A DNA stretch of 64,000 nt, taken from assembly GCF_001441535.1 (NCBI RefSeq), contig NZ_LMAU01000004.1, positions 1-64,000 on the forward strand, given 5' to 3'. Below, piece after piece: positions 16,919 to 26,417 of the stretch. The notes below the pieces were generated by a model. It was given only the letters and a program-made list of their open reading frames with translations. It made no database searches and had not been told where the DNA came from. Each line of letters opens with the position of its first letter. Position 1 is the stretch's first letter. The position numbers were made by a program, and so were the translations under genes. The DNA is from Tsuneonella troitsensis (GTDB taxonomy: Bacteria > Pseudomonadota > Alphaproteobacteria > Sphingomonadales > Sphingomonadaceae).

Positions 16919-17922
16919 AGACCGGCGATCCAGCGTTCGACCGCTTCGACGCCCTCCCGGTCGACGGTGGACTTGCCAAGCTCCGGCATCGCGACCCCGC
17001 CCTCGAGGCTTTTCATACGATAGGTCATGATAGATTCCCCGGGTTTGCCGGGCACGACGTCGAAGAGGTGCGCTCCCGCCCCGCGACCCGCGGCGACGGG
17101 TCGCTTCATCACACCCAGCGCCTTGGGATCGCCCTGCTCCCACCGCAGATCCAGTCCGGAGTTCGAAGCGGTCGCGCCGGGCCGGTGGCAGTGGGCGCAA
17201 TTCACATCGAGGTAGGCGCGGGCGACTGCCTCCACAGGAGCCGCATTGCGCGCCTCCCACACAGGTAGGCTCATGGACACGTCGGGCACCTTGTCGAGAT
17301 GGCCTGCGTCGGCGAAATCCGCGAGCCATGAGCGCGACAGATTGCGCGCCTTCGGCCCGATCGGCACCACCGCGCCATTGAGGCCGTGACATTCCTTGCA
17401 CTGGTTCTTGTTGGGCACACGGTAATCGATCGCTTCGCCCGCAGGCGTAATCGCGGCCACGCGTGCCCCTGCCAGCGCCAGCGTTGCCTCGGTCTGCTCG
17501 GCGTTCCATAGGTAGGGCAGTGCGACCCAGCCCTCGGCGCGGTGAAGCAGCAACCGGGTTTCGATCAGGCGGCGCTTGCCACCCTCGGTGAACGCAAACG
17601 TCTTGATCAGGGCGGACCCCACCGGCAGGTCGAGCAGACCCTCTCCGCCTGCCTTGGCTTGCTGGCCGGGAGGCACATAGACGAAGCGCAGTTTCTCAGC
17701 CCCGTCGGAATAGAGCGGAGTGTTCAACCGATAAGGCACGACCCCCCGCACCGGCACTTGCCCCGACCCATCGGCGAAGAAGCCGAAAGCCGATAGATTG
17801 CGCGGCATCCCGTCAGCCACGACGGTCGCCGCGTCGACGGTCGCGGTCGGTTGCGCACGCACCGCAAGCGCACCGGCGAATGCCAGCGCACCCGCAAGCA
17901 GGATGGCGACCGGGCGGATCAT
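16915..17922 (-). CDS. SO2930/HNE_0200-type diheme c-type cytochrome
   Basis: Exported protein of 335 residues with a signal peptide (about 1-23) and two CxxCH haem sites: CKECH near 175 and CAHCH near 242. The arrangement, the motif NTPLYSDGAEKLRF and the tail RMKSLEGGVAMPELGK match the family known as SO2930/HNE_0200 diheme cytochromes, whose physiological role is not established. The start overlaps the stop of the beta-helix gene (ATGA) and the stop overlaps the hydrolase start, giving three translationally coupled genes. Confidence 0.9.
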   Translation of the reverse strand: MIRPVAILLAGALAFAGALAVRAQPTATVDAATVVADGMPRNLSAFGFFADGSGQVPVRGVVPYRLNTPLYSDGAEKLRFVYVPPGQQAKAGGEGLLDLPVGSALIKTFAFTEGGKRRLIETRLLLHRAEGWVALPYLWNAEQTEATLALAGARVAAITPAGEAIDYRVPNKNQCKECHGLNGAVVPIGPKARNLSRSWLADFADAGHLDKVPDVSMSLPVWEARNAAPVEAVARAYLDVNCAHCHRPGATASNSGLDLRWEQGDPKALGVMKRPVAAGRGAGAHLFDVVPGKPGESIMTYRMKSLEGGVAMPELGKSTVDREGVEAVERWIAGL

Positions 17923-19115
17923 TTCAGACGCGCGTCAAGCTCCGGCGAGGATCCGACTGCGCCGCGATCGACCGCGTCGACGTAGGCGGCGAACGTGGCC
18001 GGCGCAGGCGTCGCGTCGTCGGGACCCTGCCCCTGCGCGGTTAATGCGAGGGTCCACCCGGTCATCGAAGGATGGACCGTGATCGCACCTTCGCCCAGCC
18101 CGTCCCACATGACCGGCGGCAGAGCGCCGCCGAATGCCGCGACGAGCTGGTCCCCGCCGCCGATCTGCGGCTCGGTTCCGTTGCCGCTCACCCGGTTGGG
18201 ACCGATGGCCACCTTGCGCGGATAGGGGTTGTAGCGCGCGTCTTCGAACGCGAGCGGATAGGCGACCACCATCACGCCCGAGGTGGGATTACCCATGATC
18301 GTGTTCTGCTCGACGGTCACCGCGTCGTTGGCCATGACCATGATGCCGGTGCCGCGGCGTACACCCGCCACGATATTGCCCGGGGGCGCGAAGTTGGGCG
18401 TATCGTTGTCCACGACCAGGTTGTCGCGGACGAGCACGTTGCCCCCGCCCATCACCGGCAGGCTCGGCAGGTCGAACACAAGGATTCCGCCGGTGTTGCG
18501 GGTCACCAGGTTCGCCTCGACCAGCGCATCGCGGCTGTTCTCGATCTCGATCCCGGCGACGTTCGCCTGGGCGACCGAATTGCGGACGGTGATCTTGCGG
18601 CTCTGCCCCACATAGATGCCCGCGTCGGAGGCTCCCGACACCTGCACCCCGTCGATCAGCACGTTGGTGCTTTCGACCGGGTAGATCCCGTATGCGCCGT
18701 TGGTGGCGAGCGGCCCGCCCGTCCACGTCACACGCACGCGGTGATAGACGATATCGTCCGCGCCCTTGGACTTGATCCCGTCGCCCTTGGGATTCTCGAT
18801 CGCGAAGTCGCGCAGCGTCACGCCGTCGCTGGTCACGAGGAGGCCCTCGCCCGAGCCTGCCTGGCCGGTGAAGTCCAGGATCGTGGCATCCATCCCCGCC
18901 CCGCGCACTGTGACCCGGTCCACATCGAGGCTGAGACCGTCACCTATCGCGAAACGACCGGCACCCAGCACGACCTCGTCACCCGGTTGGGCGAGGATCA
19001 GGGCCTCCTGCAGCCGGGTCTGGGCACCGTCGCCGGCGGCGACCTCGTGCGTGGCGGCGGCAAGGGGTGAAGCGGCGCCGGCGAGAGCCAGCGCTGCAAG
19101 ACAGGTCATCCTCAT
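17919..19115 (-). CDS. Exported parallel beta-helix repeat protein
   Basis: Protein of 398 residues with a signal peptide (MRMTCLAALALAGAASPLAA). A right-handed beta-helix of about ten rungs follows, rich in Asn, Asp, Val and Ile (for example VTVRGAGMDATILDF, VLIDGVQVSGASDAGIYVGQ, KITVRNSVAQANVAGIEIEN). It is of the type usually encoded beside diheme cytochromes of the SO2930 family. Polysaccharide binding or cleavage is possible, but no catalytic residues can be assigned. Start ATG 19115 was chosen for the signal peptide; 19109 is equally possible. Confidence 0.85.
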   Translation of the reverse strand: MRMTCLAALALAGAASPLAAATHEVAAGDGAQTRLQEALILAQPGDEVVLGAGRFAIGDGLSLDVDRVTVRGAGMDATILDFTGQAGSGEGLLVTSDGVTLRDFAIENPKGDGIKSKGADDIVYHRVRVTWTGGPLATNGAYGIYPVESTNVLIDGVQVSGASDAGIYVGQSRKITVRNSVAQANVAGIEIENSRDALVEANLVTRNTGGILVFDLPSLPVMGGGNVLVRDNLVVDNDTPNFAPPGNIVAGVRRGTGIMVMANDAVTVEQNTIMGNPTSGVMVVAYPLAFEDARYNPYPRKVAIGPNRVSGNGTEPQIGGGDQLVAAFGGALPPVMWDGLGEGAITVHPSMTGWTLALTAQGQGPDDATPAPATFAAYVDAVDRGAVGSSPELDARLK

Positions 19116-19224
19116 GCGAGAAACCTGCTGCTGACAGGACTGTAAGTCAATCCGCGCCATGATACTTGCGCGACTCGATTTCACGGCGCATCCTCAGCGG
19201 GTTACAGCACCGGGAGCAAATGCC

Positions 19225-19590
19225 ATGCGCATCAAGTTGCTTGCGGGGGGGATGCTGATGGCGATCGCAACCCCCGCTCTGGCCGAGGATTGGGATTTCG
19301 TGCTCGTCAACAAGACCGGCAAGACGATCAAACTTGTCGAGGTCTCCCAGGCCGGCGCCGCCGACTGGAAAAAGGACAAGCGCGACGAGGACTTCGGCGC
19401 GAAGACCATCAAGCCGGGCGACGATTACACCGTCCATTTCGACAAAGACCCCAAGGTCTGCCGTTACGACGTGCGGCTGACCTTCGAGGGCGATGAGACG
19501 CCGATCGTCTGGACCGGGTTCGACGCGTGCAAATTCGCGTTCGGCGACTTCGCTCTCAACGGAGGTACCCCCACGCTGAAGGGGACCTGA
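19225..19590 (+). CDS. Small exported protein of unknown function
   Basis: Protein of 121 residues with a clear signal peptide (MRIKLLAGGMLMAIATPALA, cleavage after residue 20) and a ribosome site GGGAG 8 nt upstream. The mature part begins with DWDFVLVNKTGKTIKLVEVS and contains two cysteines (KVCRYDV, FDACKFAF) that could form a disulfide. Similar small periplasmic proteins occur in sphingomonads, sometimes with misleading enzyme names; I cannot assign a function. It is divergent from the beta-helix operon with 109 bp between starts. Confidence 0.8.
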   Translation: MRIKLLAGGMLMAIATPALAEDWDFVLVNKTGKTIKLVEVSQAGAADWKKDKRDEDFGAKTIKPGDDYTVHFDKDPKVCRYDVRLTFEGDETPIVWTGFDACKFAFGDFALNGGTPTLKGT

Positions 19591-19719
19591 GCCCGCGCCT
19601 AGCCCCCGCGCCGATTTTCCGCTTGCGGCCGTCCCTGACTAGGCGGATGCTGACCCGGGCGCAGGGTTCGCACCCCGCTCCATGGCATCGCGCCATCGAG
19701 CAAGTAGATGGTGCACGCG

Positions 19720-20493
19720 ATGTCCGACTTCAGCGGCAAAGTATTCCTGATAACCGGCGCAACCTCCGGGCTCGGAGCGACGGCGGCCGTGCAACTTGCC
19801 GCCAAGGGCGCCAAGGTGGCCATTACCGGACGGCGCCTCGAGCAAGGGCAAGCCGTGGTCGATCGGATCGAAGCTGCCGGGGGCGAAGGGCTGTTCGTGA
19901 AGGCCGACGTCACCGTTCAGGCCGACGTGGATGCGATGGTCGCACAAACCCTCGGTCGCTGGAGGCGCCTCGACGGGGCGGTCAACAACGCCGGCGTGAC
20001 CGGAGGTGTCTTCATTCCGGTCGCCGAGTTCAGCGACGACGACTGGCAAAGCGTGATCGATACCAACCTCACCGGGGTATTCATGAGCATGCGCGCGCAG
20101 ATTCCCGCCATGCTCGCCAGCGGAGGCGGGTCGATCGTGAACATCTCGTCCGCCTACGGATAGAACGGCGGCGACATCGGCAACTGCGGCTATGTCGCCA
20201 GCAAATGGGGCGTGATCGGCCTGACCAAGACCGCCGCAATCGATTACGCCCGCCAGAACATCCGGGTGAACGCGATCTGCCCGGGCTACTGCCATTCGGA
20301 AATGGTCGATCCCTATGCCGAAGCCGAGCCTGCGCTCTTCGAGAAGCTGCTCGAGCGCTATACCGCGACGGGCAAGATCGCCGAAAGCCACGTTGTCGCC
20401 GACGCGATCGAGTTCCTGCTGTCGGACAAGGCGAGCTTCGTCAGCGGGGCCGCCATCCCGGTCCAGGGCGGCGATCACTCGCGGCTGTACTGA
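19720..20493 (+). pseudogene. SDR-family oxidoreductase interrupted by an in-frame TAG
   Basis: A classical short-chain dehydrogenase frame: cofactor loop LITGATSGLGATAAVQ near residue 9, NNAGVTGG in the middle and the catalytic Ser region VNISSAYG. A TAG follows at 20161-20163. The same frame continues without shift into NGGDIGNCGYVASKWG, which carries the catalytic Tyr-x3-Lys, and ends in VSGAAIPVQGGDHSRLY at 20493. A single base change restores a sense codon. The truncated 147-residue product would lack Tyr and Lys, so it should be inactive unless the amber codon is read through or is a sequencing error. ATG at 19720 preferred over 19708. Confidence 0.85.
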
Positions 20494-20505
20494 GAAGCGG
20501 CGGGG

Positions 20506-22068
20506 CTAGTCGAACGCCTTGACGATATCCTCGACCATCTTCTTCGCGTCGGCGAGCAGCATCATCGTCTGGTCCATGTAGAATACGTCGTTGTCGACGC
20601 CCGCATAACCGACGCCGCCCATGCTGCGCTTGATGAAGAAGACCTGTTTTGCCTTGTCGACGTCGAACACCGGCATCCCGTAGATGGGTGAGGTCTTGTC
20701 TGTCTTGGCCGCCGGGTTCACCACGTCATTCGCGCCGATGATGAACGCGACGTCGGCCTGCGCGAATTCCGAGTTGATGTCCTCCAGCTCGAACACCTTG
20801 TCATAGGGCACCTGCGCTTCGGCCAGCAGCACGTTCATATGCCCCGGCATCCGCCCGGCGACCGGGTGGATGGCGAACTTCACCTCGACACCCTTTTCCT
20901 CGAGCACGTCGGTCATTTCGCGCAGCGCGTGCTGCGCCTGCGCGACCGCCATGCCGTAGCCCGGGATGATGATGACCTTTTCCGCCTGTTCGAGCATGAA
21001 CGCCGCGTCGGCCGCGCTGCCGGTTTTGTAGGGGCGCTGCTCCCGCGCCTCGCCCGCGACGGCCGCATCGGCGCCGAAGCCGCCCGCGATCACGCTGATG
21101 AAGCTGCGGTTCATCGCGCGACACATGATGTAGCTGAGGATCGCGCCCGAACTGCCGACCAGCGCGCCGGTGACGATCATCGCGGTGTTGTGCAGCGTGA
21201 AGCCCATCGCCGCCGCGGCCCAGCCGGAATAGCTGTTCAGCATCGACACCACGACCGGCATGTCCGCCCCGCCGATCGGGATGATCAGGAGGAAACCGAT
21301 CACGAAGGCCGCGGCGAGCAGTGCCCAGAACAGCCACCCCTCGCCCGCACCGGCGTCGTTCGACAGGGCATAGAGCGCGGTGGCACCGAGGATCGCCACC
21401 AGCGTGCCAAGGTTGATCACGTGCCGCCCCGGCAGCAGTATCGGTGCGCCGCTCATGTTGCCGTTCAATTTGGCGAAGGCGATCACCGAGCCAGAGAAGG
21501 TGATTGCCCCGATCGCTGCGCCCAGCGCCATCTCGACCCGGCTGACGGCGAGGATATTGCCGTCCAAGCCGAGTATGCCGAACGCACCGGGATTGAGGAA
21601 CGCGGCTACTGCGACGAGCACTGCGGCGAGGCCGACGAGCGAGTGGAACGCGGCGACGAGCTGCGGCATCGCGGTCATCGCGATGCGCCGCGCAATGATC
21701 CAGCCGACCGCGCCGCCGATGGCGATTGCGGCGAGGATTTCTAGGCCAGTCGCCCAGTCAGGCCCGTATACCGTGCCGCAGGGATCGAATGTGAAGGTCG
21801 CCCCATCTGTGGTTACAGGCTGAGGACAGTTGTTTGGGTCTATCCATGGGAAATTCGTGACCAGCGTCGTCACCACCGCGATCAGCATGCCCGCCATGCC
21901 GAAGCGGTTGCCCCGCTGGCTCGTCGCCGGCGACGACAGGCCGCGCAACGCCAGGATGAACAGCACGCCCGCCGCGAGATAGGCCAGCGCCACCCACGGG
22001 TTCACGGCATGGGCCGCATCGGCGGCGATCGACAAGTCGGTCACCCGGTCGGCGGGGAGAACGCTCAC
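20506..22068 (-). CDS. pntB: NAD(P) transhydrogenase subunit beta
   Basis: Membrane subunit with the NADP(H)-binding domain III, 520 residues. About nine membrane segments fill the first 310 residues. The C-terminal domain shows IIPGYGMAVAQAQHALREM, RMPGHMNVLLAEA, FIIGANDVVNPAA and YAGVDNDVFY, the NADP site motifs. It couples proton flow to hydride transfer from NADH to NADP+. The GTG start at 22068 overlaps the stop of the preceding alpha-2 gene (GTGA). Last gene of the operon. Confidence 0.96.
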   Translation of the reverse strand: MSVLPADRVTDLSIAADAAHAVNPWVALAYLAAGVLFILALRGLSSPATSQRGNRFGMAGMLIAVVTTLVTNFPWIDPNNCPQPVTTDGATFTFDPCGTVYGPDWATGLEILAAIAIGGAVGWIIARRIAMTAMPQLVAAFHSLVGLAAVLVAVAAFLNPGAFGILGLDGNILAVSRVEMALGAAIGAITFSGSVIAFAKLNGNMSGAPILLPGRHVINLGTLVAILGATALYALSNDAGAGEGWLFWALLAAAFVIGFLLIIPIGGADMPVVVSMLNSYSGWAAAAMGFTLHNTAMIVTGALVGSSGAILSYIMCRAMNRSFISVIAGGFGADAAVAGEAREQRPYKTGSAADAAFMLEQAEKVIIIPGYGMAVAQAQHALREMTDVLEEKGVEVKFAIHPVAGRMPGHMNVLLAEAQVPYDKVFELEDINSEFAQADVAFIIGANDVVNPAAKTDKTSPIYGMPVFDVDKAKQVFFIKRSMGGVGYAGVDNDVFYMDQTMMLLADAKKMVEDIVKAFD

Positions 22069-22373
22069 GCCTTCTTCTCCGGCACGGGCGCGGGCTTGTC
22101 CTTCTTCTTGTACATCGCGAGCATCCGCGCCGTCACGGCGAAGCCGCCGAAGATGTTCACGCTCGCCAGCGCGACCGCCAGCAGGCCGAGCCACTTGGCA
22201 CTCGGACTACCTGCCGCCGCCGCCGCGATAAGGGCGCCCACAACGATCACCGAGGAGATCGCATTGGTCACCGCCATCAGCGGTGTGTGCAGCGCCGGGG
22301 TGACCGACCAGACCACGTAATAGCCCACGAAGCAGGCCAGCACGAAGATCGACAGGATCGAGATGAAGTCCAC
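22065..22373 (-). CDS. pntAB: NAD(P) transhydrogenase subunit alpha, part 2
   Basis: Membrane part of the split alpha subunit, 102 residues with three or four hydrophobic segments; YYVVWSVTPALHTPLMAVTNAIS is the conserved first part of the proton channel domain. It starts with GTG, whose G is the last base of the TAG stop of the PH-like gene (TAGTG), and its own stop overlaps pntB. Confidence 0.94.
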   Translation of the reverse strand: MDFISILSIFVLACFVGYYVVWSVTPALHTPLMAVTNAISSVIVVGALIAAAAAGSPSAKWLGLLAVALASVNIFGGFAVTARMLAMYKKKDKPAPVPEKKA

Positions 22374-22747
22374 TATCGGGCCCCTCCATAGCTGGGCAGC
22401 GCGGTGACGAGTGCGGCCATGACTTGCGACAGGTCATCGCCGCCAAGCGCAATTTCACCCATCGAGCGGCCGGGAACGGCGATCTGCAACAGGATCACCT
22501 TGCCGTCGTTGAGATGGGTCGAAAGGCCGGTGATCGCGGCCAGCGGTATCGATTCCGATCGTTCGCCCAGCCACTTGCCGACCTTCGTGATCACGAGCCT
22601 CCGGTCGGTCACCGCGATGTGCTCCTTGCCGTCATCCTGCTGGTGCAGGATCACCTCGCCTGGGGCGATCTGGCGGTCGACGGCTTCTTGCAGCGCCAGC
22701 GCCTTATCCGCTTCGCGCTTGCCGGCCGAGATCAATTCGCCCTTCAA
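22373..22747 (-). CDS. PH-like domain protein inside the transhydrogenase operon
   Basis: Protein of 124 residues, apparently soluble. After a short helical start (LKGELISAGKREADKALAL), the sequence GEVILHQQDDGKEHIAVTDRRLVITKVGKWLGERSESIPLAAITG resembles bacterial PH-like domains (VTDRRLVI followed by a positive strand and an IPL turn). The probable start is TTG at 22747, whose TTGA overlaps the pntAA stop; no ATG lies near. Its position between pntAA and pntAB, with overlaps on both sides, suggests synthesis in step with the transhydrogenase. Function unknown. Confidence 0.7.
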   Translation of the reverse strand: MKGELISAGKREADKALALQEAVDRQIAPGEVILHQQDDGKEHIAVTDRRLVITKVGKWLGERSESIPLAAITGLSTHLNDGKVILLQIAVPGRSMGEIALGGDDLSQVMAALVTALPSYGGAR

Positions 22748-23889
22748 GTCGGGTCTGGCCGCAGACGGTCGTTGACGATCTGTCCGCCCCGCGTCAGCCG
22801 CACCGCGTCGCCGATTTCCTCGTCGAGAATGGGCTTGCCGGCCTCTTTGTCCCAGAAAGCGGAGAGGAAATTGAACAGGTTGCGGGCGTAGAGGGCCGAG
22901 GCGTCGGCGGGGAGCGTCGCGGGCGTGTTCGAGTAGCCGATGATCTTGACGCCGTGTTTTTCGGTGACCTGGTCGGCGACCGAACCCTCGACGTTGCCCC
23001 CCTGCGCCACGGCAAGATCGTAGATGACGCTGCCGGGCTTCATCGTCGCGATCTGCGCGTCGGACACCAGGCGCGGTGCGGCGCGGCCGGGAATGAGCGC
23101 GGTCGTGATGACGATATCCTGCTTGGCGATATGACCGGAGACCAGTTCGGCCTGCGCTTTCTGGTATTCTTCGGACATCTCGGTGGCATAGCCGCCAGCG
23201 CCCTCGCCCTCGATCCCGGCGACGGATTCGACGAATATCGGCTTCGCTCCGAGTGATGAAATCTGCTCTTTCGTCGCCGAACGCACGTCGGTTGCCGAAA
23301 CCTGCGCGCCGAGCCGCCGCGCGGTCGCGATCGCCTGCAGGCCCGCTACGCCGACGCCCATGACGAAGACCTTTGCGGCCTGCACCGTGCCGGCCGCCGT
23401 CATCATCATCGGGAATGCGCGGCCATAGGCGTCGGCAGCGGCCAGTACCGCCTTGTAGCCTGCAAGGTTCGACTGGCTCGACAGCACGTCCATCGACTGT
23501 GCGCGGGTGATGCGCGGCATGAATTCCATAGCCAGCGCCTCGAGTCCGGCCCTGGCGTAGCAATCTACGCGATCCTTGCGGCCGAACGGATCGAACGTCG
23601 CCGCGACCCACGCGCCGGGACTAGCTGCAGCAAGCGTCGCCGGGTCCGGCGCCTGCACGGCCATGACGATATCGGCGCCCGTGACCACCTGCGCGGCGGG
23701 TCCGACCTCGGCGCCCGCTTCGGCATATGCCGCGTCGGGGATGCTCGCCGCAATCCCGGCCCCGCTTTCGATCGCGACGTTCGCACCCAGGGCGATGAAC
23801 TTCTTCGCCGTTTCGGGTGTCAGGGCCACGCGGGTCTCGCCCGGCGCGGTTTCCTTGAGAACTGCGATCCGCAGGGGGATGGCGGTCAC
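22744..23889 (-). CDS. pntAA: NAD(P) transhydrogenase subunit alpha, part 1
   Basis: NAD(H)-binding domain I of the split alpha subunit, 381 residues, cytoplasmic face. RIAVLKETAPGETRVALTPETAKKF opens the domain, KVFVMGVGVAGLQAIATARRLGAQV is the Rossmann loop and YATEMSEEYQKAQ is the mobile loop that contacts domain III. The GTG start at 23889 overlaps the TGA of the small upstream gene. The overall order is small membrane protein, pntAA, PH-like, pntAB, pntB. Confidence 0.95.
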   Translation of the reverse strand: MTAIPLRIAVLKETAPGETRVALTPETAKKFIALGANVAIESGAGIAASIPDAAYAEAGAEVGPAAQVVTGADIVMAVQAPDPATLAAASPGAWVAATFDPFGRKDRVDCYARAGLEALAMEFMPRITRAQSMDVLSSQSNLAGYKAVLAAADAYGRAFPMMMTAAGTVQAAKVFVMGVGVAGLQAIATARRLGAQVSATDVRSATKEQISSLGAKPIFVESVAGIEGEGAGGYATEMSEEYQKAQAELVSGHIAKQDIVITTALIPGRAAPRLVSDAQIATMKPGSVIYDLAVAQGGNVEGSVADQVTEKHGVKIIGYSNTPATLPADASALYARNLFNFLSAFWDKEAGKPILDEEIGDAVRLTRGGQIVNDRLRPDPT

Positions 23890-24011
23890 TCGGCGATGGC
23901 TACGACGACCAGCAGGGTGATTATCGCCAGGATCGGGACGGACCACTTCAGCAGGCTGATGAAACCGCCGTAAGTGCCTTCGTGCGCTTTCAAGTCGTTG
24001 CCGGTTGCCAT
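23886..24011 (-). CDS. Small aa3-type oxidase subunit IV-like membrane protein
   Basis: A 41-residue frame: MATGNDLKAHEGTYGGFISL, then a single membrane helix (LKWSVPILAIITLLVVVAIA) and a final Glu. The HEGTYGGF region before one helix is typical of the bacterial aa3-type cytochrome c oxidase subunit IV family. The ATG at 24011 follows a purine-rich GAGGTGTGAG and the TGA overlaps the pntAA GTG. Being first in the transhydrogenase operon rather than beside ctaCD is notable; it may serve the oxidase or the transhydrogenase. Confidence 0.8.
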   Translation of the reverse strand: MATGNDLKAHEGTYGGFISLLKWSVPILAIITLLVVVAIAE

Positions 24012-24091
24012 GATAATTCTCACACCTCAGGATTGGTATTTCGTGAGTGTCCTATCGTGACCCGCTCGCACGCTCAAGCCTGCATCCTGTC

Positions 24092-24106
24092 TTAAGCGGA
24101 CCTTTA
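24092..24106 (+). promoter_or_regulatory. CtrA-like half-site pair upstream of the NtrC-like gene
   Basis: TTAA (24092-24095), seven bases, TTTA (24103-24106): one mismatch from the alphaproteobacterial CtrA motif TTAA-N7-TTAA, 51 bp before the response regulator ATG. Such a motif can occur by chance, so this is only a candidate. Confidence 0.25.
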
Positions 24107-24156
24107 CACCTGTCCCCTATTGGGTCGGTCTGTTTCGGGATGGGACTCGTGGGACG

Positions 24157-25575
<1,419 letters not shown>

Positions 25576-25593
25576 CCGCCCTAGCGGGCGGGC

Positions 25594-26358
25594 ATGACCG
25601 AACCCAAACTCGATTTCGGCGGGCGCTCCGCCCTCGTCACCGGCGCAGGCTCCGGCATCGGCGCCGCCGTTGCCCGCTGGCTCGACGCGCACGGCATCGC
25701 AACGCTCCACCTGGTCGACATAAAGGCCGACGGGATCGAGGCGCTCGACCTCGCCTGCACGGTCCACGCCCATATTCACGACGTGTCCGATCCCCAGTTC
25801 TGGGGCGGGTTCGAGCGGCTTGCGGACAAGCTCGACCATGCCGTCGTGAACGCCGGGATCGGCAGCGGCGGGCAGATTGCCGAACAATCGTTCGAGGACT
25901 GGCGCCGGGTCATGGCGGTCAACCTCGACGGCGCATTCCTGACCCTGGCTGCTTCCCTTCGATTGATGCGCGCCAACGGCAAAGGGTCTGCGGTCGTGAC
26001 GAGCTCGATCACCGCGATCAAGCCGGTGGCGGGCATCGGCGCCTATGGCGTCGCCAAGGCAGGCGTCGCGCACATGGCGCGGATCGCCGCGGCGGAAAAC
26101 GCCGCGCTCGGCATCCGCGTCAATGCGGTCGCTCCCGGCGGCGTCGATACGGCGATCTGGGAATCGGGTGAGGCATTTCGCGAGGCGGTCGCCGCCCACG
26201 GGCGGGAGGCCGCCATCGCCGCGATGGGCGGAACGACCCCGCGCGGGCGATTTGCCACGGCCGACGAAATCGCCTGCGATATCGGATACTTGCTGAGCGA
26301 CATGTCAGCCAATGTCACCGGCGTGGTGCTGAACACCGACGGCGGGTACTCGCTCTAG
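25594..26358 (+). CDS. SDR-family oxidoreductase
   Basis: Classical short-chain dehydrogenase of 254 residues. The cofactor loop is VTGAGSGIGAAVARW (about 15-29), an acidic residue follows the second strand (HLVDIKA, favouring NAD), and VNAGIG replaces NNAG. Catalytic Ser is in VVTSSITAI, Tyr and Lys in YGVAK, and the C-terminal LNTDGGYSL is typical. The substrate cannot be deduced. It begins 19 bp after the response regulator gene and could share its transcript. Confidence 0.9.
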   Translation: MTEPKLDFGGRSALVTGAGSGIGAAVARWLDAHGIATLHLVDIKADGIEALDLACTVHAHIHDVSDPQFWGGFERLADKLDHAVVNAGIGSGGQIAEQSFEDWRRVMAVNLDGAFLTLAASLRLMRANGKGSAVVTSSITAIKPVAGIGAYGVAKAGVAHMARIAAAENAALGIRVNAVAPGGVDTAIWESGEAFREAVAAHGREAAIAAMGGTTPRGRFATADEIACDIGYLLSDMSANVTGVVLNTDGGYSL

Positions 26359-26417
26359 CGGAACCGCTAGGCCCCCACGCCGTTCACGAGCAGAGCAAAC
26401 GGAACAGGGGTTTCACG

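Noticed and set aside
20506-22194. Longer pntB starting upstream of 22068
   Set aside because: The extra N terminus is an Arg-rich out-of-frame reading of pntAB; the GTGA overlap at 22068 is the sensible start.
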